Source: Phycisphaerales bacterium (lineage in GTDB: Bacteria > Planctomycetota > Phycisphaerae > Phycisphaerales > SM1A02). From it: a DNA stretch of 64,000 bases. The position numbers were made by a program, and so were the translations under genes. Position 1 is the first letter of the stretch, and each line of letters begins with the position of its first letter. The stretch spans positions 37,256 to 101,255 of the forward strand of contig JAKVBX010000018.1 of the NCBI GenBank assembly GCA_022446795.1, written 5' to 3'. The notes beneath the pieces were generated by a model that had not been told where the DNA came from, did no database searches, and saw nothing but the letters and a program-made list of their open reading frames with translations. This document shows, one piece after another, positions 52,407 through 60,799 of this stretch.

Positions 52407-52687
52407 TGGACCAGGATGACCATGTCTGCCTGTGCTTTCATGTCTCACTGAGGAAGCTGCGCGCGTATCTCAAGCGTGAACAGCCGAAGGTCCCGTCGCA
52501 GCTTTCGGACTGCCTGGGAGCGGGAACCGGATGCCAATGGTGTGTTCCGTTTCTCAAGAAGCTGCACAAGCAATGGGCCGAGGGCGAAGAGCCCCAGCTG
52601 CCGGTCTCGCCGGAGTCGTATGCCAAGCGTCGTGCGGACTATCGAACTCGGCAGGAGCCCGGATCCTCGGATGAGGATACGCAGTAG
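52406..52687 (+). CDS. BFD-like [2Fe-2S] protein
   Basis: 93 residues. Cysteine pattern CLCFHVSLRKL followed by DCLGAGTGCQWCVPFLKKL gives C-x-C and C-x2-C ligands for a 2Fe-2S cluster as in bacterioferritin-associated ferredoxin. The last 49 bases overlap the opposite-strand gene at 52639. A C-terminal acidic tail follows. It is probably an electron carrier or iron release factor; no bacterioferritin is in the window. Confidence 0.85.
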   Translation: MDQDDHVCLCFHVSLRKLRAYLKREQPKVPSQLSDCLGAGTGCQWCVPFLKKLHKQWAEGEEPQLPVSPESYAKRRADYRTRQEPGSSDEDTQ

Positions 52688-53061
52688 ACCCGGCAGTTCG
52701 CCCCAGGCACGGGAACACCACCGTCGCCGTGAACCCGGATGTCCTGGCGGGGCCCATCCTGCCACTGCACAGTGATCCACCACTCATCCCCATGGCATGC
52801 CCAGTCCAGGACCTGGCCGGCGGCCACTCGCTGGACATGACCACGGTTGTCCGAAAGCGGTCCCTCGTACTGCAGGTACCGTCGCCGGTGGTGGTCCAGG
52901 AAGTCCCCCTCGACCGTCGAACCCGTTTCCAGGCGATCCAGGCGGCCTGGAAGCCGCAGGGTCACCAGCTTGGATGTCTCATCGCGAGCCAGCATCCAGT
53001 CGATGTGCCAACTGCCATCGGGCAGTTCGTGTCGAAGTTGGACGGTCGAGGTATCTGCCAT
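52639..53061 (-). CDS. LigD phosphoesterase-like small protein
   Basis: 140 residues that look like the 3'-phosphoesterase (PE) domain of LigD-type ligases as a standalone protein: VQLRHELPDGSWHIDWMLAR, then a basic segment FLDHHRRRYLQYEGPLSDNR and GHVQRVAAGQVLDWACHGDE. The weaker match in the first half leaves the assignment probable. The 3' end overlaps the BFD gene (opposite strand) by 49 bases. No LigD polymerase or ligase is near. Confidence 0.65.
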   Translation of the reverse strand: MADTSTVQLRHELPDGSWHIDWMLARDETSKLVTLRLPGRLDRLETGSTVEGDFLDHHRRRYLQYEGPLSDNRGHVQRVAAGQVLDWACHGDEWWITVQWQDGPRQDIRVHGDGGVPVPGANCRVYCVSSSEDPGSCRVR

Positions 53062-53126
53062 GTCAAGGCCATGCCCCGGGGCGGAACAGGCTGTCCGGAG
53101 CGGACGGCCATCGTATGATGATTGCC

Positions 53127-53804
53127 ATGAGTCGGTTCTTCATGATCATCGTCGGCGGGGGCCTGGCCCTGGCCGGGTCCCTTTCCTTGACTGCTTGTTC
53201 CCAGCGTGTTCCTGCCGAATCGCTGCGGGAGCGGGCCAGTTTCGCTGCCTGGATCGGCAACTGGCCTGATGCCCAGTTGGACTACAGCGAGTTGGTGGAT
53301 CGCTATCCGGATCACTGGAACTACCAGTACAACCTTGGCCGGGCAGCGCTGAACAACGGCGACTTGGACACGGCTCGTCGATCGCTGGAGATTGCCGAGA
53401 CGCTGCGACCGCAGGATCGCGAGGTCGCGACGCATCTCGCCGAGACCATGTACCGCCAGGATGATCGTGATGCCCTGTTCACGTTCCTGAAGGACCGGGC
53501 CGAGTCCACGCAGCAGTCCGAGGACTGGCTGCTGGTGGCGCGATACAGCCTGGATCTCGATGATCCGGACATGGCTCGCCTGGCGGTCCAGGAGGCCCTG
53601 GTCCTGGACATCTCCGATTCACCGGAGCCCTACATCGCCGCAGCCGAACTGGCTGAGCGGCTGGGCGACATCGATGGTGCCCTGCAGTCCCTGAAGATCG
53701 CCTGGACGCTTGATCCGGAGAACAACCGGGTCCACGCGATGATCCGTGGGTTGGGAGAAGTTCCCGGTCCCACGATGCTGGACAGCACCGAGATGGGCGG
53801 ATGA
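53127..53804 (+). CDS. TPR-type lipoprotein
   Basis: 225 residues. Lipobox TAC (GGGLALAGSLSLTACSQR). TPR-like helices follow: LDYSELVDRYPDHWNYQYNL, GRAALNNGDLDTARRSLEIA and EVATHLAETMYRQDDRDAL, then AAELAERLGDIDGALQSLKI. ATG 53127 is preferred (53115 and 53118 possible). The stop overlaps the next gene by 4 bases. Confidence 0.75.
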   Translation: MSRFFMIIVGGGLALAGSLSLTACSQRVPAESLRERASFAAWIGNWPDAQLDYSELVDRYPDHWNYQYNLGRAALNNGDLDTARRSLEIAETLRPQDREVATHLAETMYRQDDRDALFTFLKDRAESTQQSEDWLLVARYSLDLDDPDMARLAVQEALVLDISDSPEPYIAAAELAERLGDIDGALQSLKIAWTLDPENNRVHAMIRGLGEVPGPTMLDSTEMGG

Positions 53805-54742
53805 GTTCTGCCGCGGCGCCACCGCTCCTGCAGTGGATCGAACCGCTCAACGACCTGGCGCGACTGCGCATCCTTCGCGTGCTGGATACGTGCGAACTCG
53901 GCGTCGGCGAGTTGGCGAGCGTTCTGCAACTGCCCCAATCAACGGTCTCACGGCATCTGAAGCGACTGCTGGAAGCCGGCTGGATCGCCCGACGAAGCGT
54001 CGGCACGGCCGCCCTGTACCGACTGGCGACCACGAGCCTGGATGACACCGCCCGGACCCTGTGGGACCTCGCGGCGGCATCACTCGTGAACATGCCCGTA
54101 TGTGCCGAGGATGACCATCGCGCCGAAGAGGTCATCGCTCGCCGTCATGTGGACAGCCGTCGCTTCTTCGGAGATCTCGGGGGCGAGTGGACGGACCTGC
54201 GGGAACGCCTGTTCGGGGAGGCCGTGGCCATTCACCCGCTGCTGGCCCTCTGTGATCCGGGTTGGATTGTCGGAGATCTGGGGTGCGGTACCGGCCAGAC
54301 CGCCGCCCAACTGGCCCATTGGGTCAAGCGGGTCGAGGCGATCGATCGAGAGAGCGCGATGCTCAAGGCGGCTCGAAAGCGGCTGACCGGGGTCGACAAC
54401 GTGGGCATCCACAAGGCCGACATTCTCGACCTGCCCTTTGAAGATGACAGCCTCGACGCGGCCATCGTGTCGTTGGTTCTTCATCACCTGGAATCACCTG
54501 CCGACGCCCTGCGGGAGATCTCGCGTATCACTTCTGGGCCGATTCTCGTCGTCGACATGATGAGCCACGACCGGACGTCCTACCGCGACACCATGGGGCA
54601 CCTTCATCTTGGGTTCGAGGAAGACGAGGTCCAGGCCCTCGCTCGCCAGGCCGGCGTCACCATGCAGCGGTACTCACCGTTGCCGCCGGATCCGTCGGCA
54701 TCAGGTCCCTCGTTGTTCGTTGCGCGACTGCTCGCCCAGTAG
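53801..54742 (+). CDS. ArsR-type regulator fused to a SAM methyltransferase
   Basis: 313 residues. The N-terminal ~95 residues form an ArsR-family winged helix: LARLRILRVLDTCELGVGE and QLPQSTVSRHLKRLLEAGWI. No clear metal-binding Cys pair is visible. The C-terminal domain is a class I methyltransferase (GDLGCGTGQTAAQLA; VEAIDRESAMLKAARKRL; ILDLPFEDDSLDAAIVSLVL). Such fusions occur as annotated metalloregulator-methyltransferases. Starts inside the previous gene (ATGA). Confidence 0.9.
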   Translation: MSSAAAPPLLQWIEPLNDLARLRILRVLDTCELGVGELASVLQLPQSTVSRHLKRLLEAGWIARRSVGTAALYRLATTSLDDTARTLWDLAAASLVNMPVCAEDDHRAEEVIARRHVDSRRFFGDLGGEWTDLRERLFGEAVAIHPLLALCDPGWIVGDLGCGTGQTAAQLAHWVKRVEAIDRESAMLKAARKRLTGVDNVGIHKADILDLPFEDDSLDAAIVSLVLHHLESPADALREISRITSGPILVVDMMSHDRTSYRDTMGHLHLGFEEDEVQALARQAGVTMQRYSPLPPDPSASGPSLFVARLLAQ

Positions 54743-54749
54743 CGGCGGT

Positions 54750-56657
54750 TCAGGGCGTATCCGGATCCAGCAGTGACTCGAGTTCAATCGGCGCCGCGGC
54801 GTCATCTGCCGGCGCCTTGTCAGCAGGTGGATCGGGACGCTCCTGGAGGTCCATCGGGGGGAGCTCGACCTCGACTTCTGGAAGCCAGATTCGCTGCAAC
54901 AGGTCAGTGAAGACCTGGTCCTGTTCGGCTTCGGCCATGGCATCGAGGCCACGCTTGATCAGTTCCGGTCGGTCCAGTTGATGGCCGATGTAGGCCAGCA
55001 GGAACCCGTAGTCGTCCAGGTCGTCTTCCAGTTCCAACCGTCGATTCAGTTCAGTGATGGTCCGCTCGAGGTCAACTCGACTGGGAAGCAGGGTCGGATC
55101 GTAGACGACGTCGATCATCTCGGGCTGGAATCCCAGCAGGCTCTTGAGGGTCAATGCCGCGGTGAGGTTCAGGCCGGCACCGATCTGGCTGTGGGCCAGG
55201 CCCGCCGTGGCCAGCGGATGACCGGGAATGAATCGCAGGGCACGCTGGAACCGCTTCTCGGCCCAGAAGTACTCCCCGTCATTGAGCTTGTTCTGTCCAC
55301 CAAGCAGCAACTCATCGAAACGAGTCTTGTCACCAGTGGCCAGCGAGTCGATTCGTTGACCGTGTCGCAGCACGAGGCTGACGTCGTCATAGTTCAGCTT
55401 CCGGACCTCGTCCTGGTCCTCGTCCCCCCGTCGGGGCAGGCCCGTTTCGTCCAGGTCCTCGTCCTCGGGCTTGACGTCAGGTGGAAGCAGATCGTCCAGG
55501 GAGTCCGGTCCCGCCTGCGGCGTCTCTTCGTCGTCATCCTGTGAGGTGAGTGCTTCCAGTTCGGCGAGTCGATCCAGTCGGGGCTTGATCTGGAATTGAG
55601 CGACGTCCTGCTGAACCTGCGAATAGTCCTGTTCGAATCGGCTCACCAGGTCCTGGGAGTCGTCGGGATTGAGTTCCTTGTACCGCTCGGCCATCTTCTC
55701 CAGAACGGATTCGACCTGGGGAGACATGCCGTTGGTCTCGGCCGGGTTGATCCGGCGGCTGATGCGTTCCGAGTCCATGATGTCGGGCGAAAAGCGGGTC
55801 TCGTAGACCTTCCCGGGCTCCATGCGGCCGCGGCCTTCCTGCTCGTCCTGCTGCATGCGGTAGAGGTCGTACTGCGTCAGGCCCATGTCCATGGGCGTGG
55901 AACCGGGAAAGACCGCCCCGAGACCACGCAGGTTGGACGCGGTGTACCGGATCATCTGCTGATTGGGCCCGATCCCGGTGCCGACGACACGAGGCTCCGT
56001 CTGCAATTCGCGGCTGCTGTAGCGGTCACGGAGGACTTCACCACGCTTGACGTCTCGCAGGAAGGGGCTGGACCGACCAACGGTGTACTCCCAGGGGTTG
56101 GTGTACCCCTCCGGCGACGTGGCGCCTGCTGACTGCAGGACATTGCCCGGCTGACCGGGTGGAATGTAGGAGCTATCCATCGTGTTCAACTGGGAGATGG
56201 CGGAGACCTTGGAACCGAAGTTGACCCGGCTGGCGGCGCCGTCATCCCACATGCCCATGAAGAATGGGTTGTAGTAGCCATTGTCGGCGGAGAAGTAGCG
56301 TCCCGAGACCCCCCCGTCACCCATGCCACCGGAGAGCATCTCGGCTTCCAGGGAACCAGCATGCTGCCAGTACCAGGGGTTGTTGTAGAGGCTGCCGGAT
56401 TGCAGGAAGGCACTGGGCGTGGCCAGGTTCTGCCGTCGGAAGTCCGCGTTCGTGGTCAATCGGCCCATGCCGAGATTGGGGTTGGTGAGCCCCTGCGCAG
56501 GCTGTCCCGGGCGGACCGTACCCACTGCCTCGTTGCGAGAGCCTCTCGTGTTGAGGCCCCCATCGAGGGCGTGGCCATCGCCGAGCGCATCCTGGCCCAG
56601 GGCCGTGGCGCAGGGGCAGAGTCCGAGAATCAGCGTGATGGTCACGAATCGATGCAT
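54750..56657 (-). CDS. Large secreted protein with C-terminal TPR-like region
   Basis: 635 residues. Signal ends near ATALGQ. The first ~250 residues are Gly/Asn/Pro-rich and low in known motifs; a helical, charged region follows (ERYKELNPDDSQDLVSRFEQ), then an acidic linker. Residues ~430-600 resemble TPR hairpins (KLNDGEYFWAEKRFQRALRF; LATAGLAHSQIGAGLNLTAA; FLLAYIGHQLDRPELIKRGL). GGAG precedes ATG 56657. No function assigned; convergent with the ArsR-methyltransferase gene. Confidence 0.7.
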   Translation of the reverse strand: MHRFVTITLILGLCPCATALGQDALGDGHALDGGLNTRGSRNEAVGTVRPGQPAQGLTNPNLGMGRLTTNADFRRQNLATPSAFLQSGSLYNNPWYWQHAGSLEAEMLSGGMGDGGVSGRYFSADNGYYNPFFMGMWDDGAASRVNFGSKVSAISQLNTMDSSYIPPGQPGNVLQSAGATSPEGYTNPWEYTVGRSSPFLRDVKRGEVLRDRYSSRELQTEPRVVGTGIGPNQQMIRYTASNLRGLGAVFPGSTPMDMGLTQYDLYRMQQDEQEGRGRMEPGKVYETRFSPDIMDSERISRRINPAETNGMSPQVESVLEKMAERYKELNPDDSQDLVSRFEQDYSQVQQDVAQFQIKPRLDRLAELEALTSQDDDEETPQAGPDSLDDLLPPDVKPEDEDLDETGLPRRGDEDQDEVRKLNYDDVSLVLRHGQRIDSLATGDKTRFDELLLGGQNKLNDGEYFWAEKRFQRALRFIPGHPLATAGLAHSQIGAGLNLTAALTLKSLLGFQPEMIDVVYDPTLLPSRVDLERTITELNRRLELEDDLDDYGFLLAYIGHQLDRPELIKRGLDAMAEAEQDQVFTDLLQRIWLPEVEVELPPMDLQERPDPPADKAPADDAAAPIELESLLDPDTP

Positions 56658-56783
56658 GAAGCGTCTCCGGCGGGAATTCCAGGCCCTCGTCATCGTATCC
56701 CTCATCGGGCTGCCAGGGCCCCCCGCTGAGCAGAATCGCGTTTGCGGGGGCGATAACGCGGTGCCCTGCTACCATTCGGCCCC

Positions 56784-58346
56784 GTGAGCCGTTCGACCTG
56801 CTACATCACGACCCCGATCTACTACGTGAATGACCGCCCCCACATCGGGCACGTCTACACCACGACGATCTGCGACATCTGGGCACGATTCCAGCGACTG
56901 ATCGGTCACGACGTCTTCTTCCTGACCGGGACCGACGAACACGGCCAGAAGGTCGAGCAGTCCGCTCGCGACCGCGGGCTTGAGCCGAAGGCCTGGGCCG
57001 ATGAAATCTCAGCCGAGTTCCGTCGCATCATGGGATTGTTCGGGCTCTCGAATGATGAGTTCATCCGGACGACCGATCCGGACCATGAGCGGCAGGTCGG
57101 CGTCTTCGTCAAGAAGCTCCTGGACTCCGGTGACGTGTACCTGGGGACCTTCGAGGGCTGGTATGACGAGGGCCAGGAGGAGTACTACACCGAGACGAAG
57201 GCCCGTGACTGCGAGTACACCTCACCGATCTCGGGTCGGCCGCTGGTACGGGCCAAGGAAGAGAACTACTACTTCCGACTCAGCGCCTTCCAGGAACGGC
57301 TCGAGGCCCTGTACCGCGATTGCCCGGGACTGGTTCGACCCGAGGCGCGTCGGAACGAGATACTCGGCCGGCTTCGCGAGGGACTGCAGGATATTCCCAT
57401 CAGCCGGACGAACTTCACCTGGGGCATTCCGATTCCCGGGCACGAGGAACACGTCATCTACGTCTGGATCGACGCGCTCTTCAACTATGCCACGGCGTTG
57501 GGCATGGCGGAGCCGGAGGGCGAGGTACACGGCCGCCGCGGCCAGTACTGGCCGGCGTCCTATCACGTGATCGGCAAGGAGATCCTCTGGTTCCATGCCG
57601 TGATCTGGCCGGCGTTGCTCATGGCCCTGGAGTTGGAGCAACCCGATTGCATCTATGCCCACTCGTTCTGGATCAGCGAGGGTCAGAAGATGTCCAAGTC
57701 GCTGGGCAACTTCGTCGACCTGGAGCAGCTCCAGGGCTACATCGAGACCTATGGTCGTGATGCCCTGCGGTGGTACCTCGGAACGAATGGGCCGCTTGGT
57801 GCCACCGATGCCGACTTCAGCCGATCTCACTTCCATGAGATCTACACGACCGACCTGGTCAATACCCTCGGCAATTGCGCCAGTCGCGTATCGGCCATGA
57901 TCGGCAAGTACTGCGACGGCGCCTGTCCGCAGGACACGGGCGAGTGTGCCGGCGGTGGTGTGGAGTGGGCGGAATTCACCGCCGCCCAGGTGAACGCGTC
58001 CACGACGGCAATGGCGCAATTCGACCTGGCTGGTTCGGCCGCCGCCGCCATGGCGATCGTCCGGAAGGTCGATGCCTTCATCAACGACACCGAGCCGTTC
58101 AAGCTCGCGAAGGACCCCGAGCAGGCGACGACCGTGGGGAACATCCTGTATCGCTGCGCGGAGGCCGTTCGGATCGCGGCCTGTCTCCTGGAGGCCGCCA
58201 TGCCCGACTCGATTGCTCGGCTGCAGGAGGCCTGGGGATTCGATTCCAGTACCGCTGACCTCGCGACCCGTTGCCAGTGGGGTGGACTCCAGGCCGGACA
58301 GTCGATCCAGAAGGTCGCCCTCTTCCCTCGCGTCGAGGCGACGTGA
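56784..58346 (+). CDS. metG: Methionyl-tRNA synthetase
   Basis: 520 residues, class I synthetase charging tRNA-Met. HIGH is in NDRPHIGHVYTT; KMSKS in ISEGQKMSKSLGNFVD. TGTDEHGQKVEQSA and YVWIDALFNYATALG are typical. No C-terminal tRNA-binding (dimerisation) domain is present, as in the short MetG type. Start is GTG 56784. The divergent gene at 56657 is 126 bases away. Confidence 0.96.
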   Translation: MSRSTCYITTPIYYVNDRPHIGHVYTTTICDIWARFQRLIGHDVFFLTGTDEHGQKVEQSARDRGLEPKAWADEISAEFRRIMGLFGLSNDEFIRTTDPDHERQVGVFVKKLLDSGDVYLGTFEGWYDEGQEEYYTETKARDCEYTSPISGRPLVRAKEENYYFRLSAFQERLEALYRDCPGLVRPEARRNEILGRLREGLQDIPISRTNFTWGIPIPGHEEHVIYVWIDALFNYATALGMAEPEGEVHGRRGQYWPASYHVIGKEILWFHAVIWPALLMALELEQPDCIYAHSFWISEGQKMSKSLGNFVDLEQLQGYIETYGRDALRWYLGTNGPLGATDADFSRSHFHEIYTTDLVNTLGNCASRVSAMIGKYCDGACPQDTGECAGGGVEWAEFTAAQVNASTTAMAQFDLAGSAAAAMAIVRKVDAFINDTEPFKLAKDPEQATTVGNILYRCAEAVRIAACLLEAAMPDSIARLQEAWGFDSSTADLATRCQWGGLQAGQSIQKVALFPRVEAT

Positions 58347-58388
58347 GAATTCACCGGGATTTGACCGGATCAGGCCGATAGCACTGGC

Positions 58389-58658
58389 ATGGGCTTGATC
58401 TCGGGTTTCATCCAGGCATCGGCAGCCCTGGCGGCACAGGCGCAGCAGGTCGCCGGGCGAAGTCGGAACCGGTATCACGCAACCCAGGCATCCGATCCGG
58501 CGGAGGACACGCAGACGCGTGACGTCGACGGTGTGGAATTGTCGGATGCCGTGCATGCCCTCCCCGACAATCGCTCGGAGCAGTCCCGGCAGGAACACCT
58601 GCGACAGCAGGTCGATGGTCGACCCGTCGGCGTGCGCAAGGTCGACATCACGGCCTGA
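58389..58658 (+). CDS. Small hypothetical protein
   Basis: 89 residues, no signal or membrane segment (GLISGFIQASAALAAQAQQV then a polar tail). It follows metG by 42 bases. No family recognised. The coding status is uncertain because a minus-strand frame overlaps, but its composition fits the neighbours. Confidence 0.4.
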   Translation: MGLISGFIQASAALAAQAQQVAGRSRNRYHATQASDPAEDTQTRDVDGVELSDAVHALPDNRSEQSRQEHLRQQVDGRPVGVRKVDITA

Positions 58659-58663
58659 ATCAC

Positions 58664-59347
58664 CTACTCCGGTGATTGCAGTGGAACGGTGGCGAGCACG
58701 GTTTCGCCGGCCCGGACCCGGCTGCCGACCTCGACGCGAACCTCAACCGACGCGGGGTCGGGCAGGATCAACTCGGTGCTGGAGCCGAACTTGATCATCC
58801 CGTAGCGTTCGCCAGCCCGGGCGCGGTCATCGGGCTTGACCGGGCACACGATCCGCCGGGCGATCAGGCCGGCAATCTGTCGGACGCCAAGGGTCGTTCC
58901 GTCATCGCGTCGGAGCATGACCAGGTTGTGCTCGTTCTCCATGTGACAGCGATCGGTTCGGGCGTCGTGGTGTCGTCCCGGCACATGTCGATTCAGAACC
59001 GCGACCCCATTGCAGGGCCACCGATTGAGGTGGACGTCCAGGACACTCAGGAACACCCGGATGACCACGCCGGGGCCGTCCAGGTCGGGATGATGATCGT
59101 GTTGCTCGATGCTGGAGATGACGCCATCGGCCGGGCTGACCATCTGGTCCTCGGTCCAGTCTCGCGGCAGTTGCCTGCTCGGGTCACGAAAGAAGGCCAT
59201 CACGGCCAACAGCAGGATGCCCAGGGGAACGAGGATGGCCAGGATTACCGCAAGCGGTGGATCCAGGAACAGAACGATACCGACCACGGCAAGAAAGATG
59301 CCCTGCGCCGTACCCCATTCGCGCAGGCCATAACCAGTGAGCCGCAT
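58664..59347 (-). CDS. psd: Phosphatidylserine decarboxylase
   Basis: 227 residues. Membrane-bound enzyme converting phosphatidylserine to phosphatidylethanolamine. Two N-terminal membrane helices (GIFLAVVGIVLFLDPPLAVI; LAILVPLGILLLAVMAFF), MVSPADGVISSIEQ, FLSVLDVHLNRWPCNGVAV and the self-cleavage site KFGSSTELILP (GSS) giving the pyruvoyl group. It is 24 bases after the stop of the HTH-membrane gene. pssA is not in the window. Confidence 0.94.
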   Translation of the reverse strand: MRLTGYGLREWGTAQGIFLAVVGIVLFLDPPLAVILAILVPLGILLLAVMAFFRDPSRQLPRDWTEDQMVSPADGVISSIEQHDHHPDLDGPGVVIRVFLSVLDVHLNRWPCNGVAVLNRHVPGRHHDARTDRCHMENEHNLVMLRRDDGTTLGVRQIAGLIARRIVCPVKPDDRARAGERYGMIKFGSSTELILPDPASVEVRVEVGSRVRAGETVLATVPLQSPE

Positions 59348-59371
59348 GTTCAGGTTCCTGGGTTGCCTGGG

Positions 59372-60292
59372 CTACTCGGAAGCTCGGCCGATGAAGATGC
59401 CGATGCCGCCGGCAATGATGGCACCAGCAGCCAGGCCGCCGGTCCAGATCCACAGGTTGCCGGCGATGGCTTCCGTCAGGATCGAGGTGCCGCCGGTGAA
59501 TTCGGAGGCCAGCACGACCAGGAGCGCCACCATCGCAACGAGGGCGCCGATGGACAGCCCGATGGCGAGGCCGGAGCCGGATCCGTCATAGGCTTCTTCC
59601 ACCATCATCATGGCGGCGGCCGGGGCACCAGCCGCGACCGGTGCGGCCTGTGCGTCGCCAGGTTCTGCCTTGACAGCCTCGAAGAGACCGGACGCGTTGG
59701 CGGGCAGTTCGAATTCATCCTCACCCGAGTAGACCTCCTCGAGCAGTTCGGCGCCCAGCGAGGTGTCGTCGGACTCCCTCGTCAGGTCCAGCAGTCCACT
59801 GCCGGAGCCGACGGACTCAAGTGTCAGGTCATCTTCAAATTCCTCGCCGAGGCGAGTCTCGCCGGCATCCTCGGCGCCTGCGCCACCGCCAAAGGCGGAG
59901 ACGCCGGTGGCGGAGCCACTCAAGTCGAATGCGAGACCGCTTCCGGTTCCACTGGCACCAGCCGGCGGCATGCCGGTTGCGGAACCGGTCAGGTCCATCG
60001 GGGTTCCAATACCACTTTCGCCGGGAAGGGTCAGGTCGAGCCCCGAACCTTCGCTGCTACCCATGGAGAGCCCGGAGGCGGATCCACCACCACCGTGCTT
60101 GGACAGGTCGAGTTCGATCTCGCCGGAGTCGTCGGACTCGGTCAGCAGATCAATCTGCTCGACCTTGAAGATGAGCTTGTCTCCGTCGCGGAATTCCTGG
60201 ATCTGGCCGGAGGTGACCATCTCCTGGACCTCTTCCTGAGTCTTGCCCAGCTTGGAGCAGACTTCTTCGACGGTGTAGAACATCTTGGCCAT
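59372..60292 (-). CDS. Membrane-anchored protein with N-terminal excisionase-type HTH domain
   Basis: 306 residues. Residues 1-60 resemble a MerR/excisionase winged helix (YTVEEVCSKLGKTQEEVQ; MVTSGQIQEFRDGDKLIFKV). A ~130-residue Gly/Ser/Asp-rich low-complexity linker follows, then two C-terminal membrane helices (LAIGLSIGALVAMVALLVVL; IWTGGLAAGAIIAGGIGIFI). AAGGAG precedes ATG 60292. Tethering a DNA-binding domain to the membrane is unusual. It is upstream of psd by 24 bases. No target known. Confidence 0.75.
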   Translation of the reverse strand: MAKMFYTVEEVCSKLGKTQEEVQEMVTSGQIQEFRDGDKLIFKVEQIDLLTESDDSGEIELDLSKHGGGGSASGLSMGSSEGSGLDLTLPGESGIGTPMDLTGSATGMPPAGASGTGSGLAFDLSGSATGVSAFGGGAGAEDAGETRLGEEFEDDLTLESVGSGSGLLDLTRESDDTSLGAELLEEVYSGEDEFELPANASGLFEAVKAEPGDAQAAPVAAGAPAAAMMMVEEAYDGSGSGLAIGLSIGALVAMVALLVVLASEFTGGTSILTEAIAGNLWIWTGGLAAGAIIAGGIGIFIGRASE

Positions 60293-60438
60293 GAATCGAG
60301 CTCCTTGGGGCGTCCGGGACCCGCCGATTCCGGGGGTATGGTGGACGCCGATAGCGGTGAACCTCGAAGCGTATCCGGTCCGGCAGGCCTGGGCAATCCC
60401 GGGATCGGCCAGGACCGGTACAGGACCGTTCCGGGCCC

Positions 60439-60735
60439 TCAGGCTTGGGCGGCGGCTCGGGGGCGGACCAGGATGTACATCAGCAGGCCCAGCAATGCCA
60501 ATGGCAGCATGACGCCCAGGACCAGGGCGATCCATGGTGTCGATTCGAGGAAAGCAGGGCAATACAGACCGAATCGCTCCGGCTCACCGAATTCCGATCC
60601 AAAGGACTGCTCCAGGGCAACCGTCAGGAGGGGCTCTGGAGTGCGATTGGTGCCCCACGCGGTGAACGAGACATTGAGCCCGCACACGGCGACCAGGAGC
60701 AAGAGCAACAGCACAACGCGGCGTGGGCCTTGCAT
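60439..60735 (-). CDS. Small two-TM membrane protein
   Basis: 98 residues with two membrane helices (RRVVLLLLLLVAVCGL; WIALVLGVMLPLALLGLLMYIL) and a short periplasmic loop. No family recognised. It lies between the sigma factor gene (64 bases upstream on the same strand) and the HTH-membrane gene. Confidence 0.6.
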   Translation of the reverse strand: MQGPRRVVLLLLLLVAVCGLNVSFTAWGTNRTPEPLLTVALEQSFGSEFGEPERFGLYCPAFLESTPWIALVLGVMLPLALLGLLMYILVRPRAAAQA

Positions 60736-60799
60736 CGCCCGATCAGTGTAGCGATCCCCATCCGTCTGCGGCGTTCATCGGGTTTGGCGGCTCTCCTTC

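Noticed and set aside
58475..58663. 62-residue minus-strand frame
   Set aside because: Overlaps the small plus-strand gene; no signal or motif.
58676..60751. 691-residue plus-strand frame
   Set aside because: Runs opposite psd, the HTH-membrane gene and the 98-residue gene; low-complexity antisense composition.
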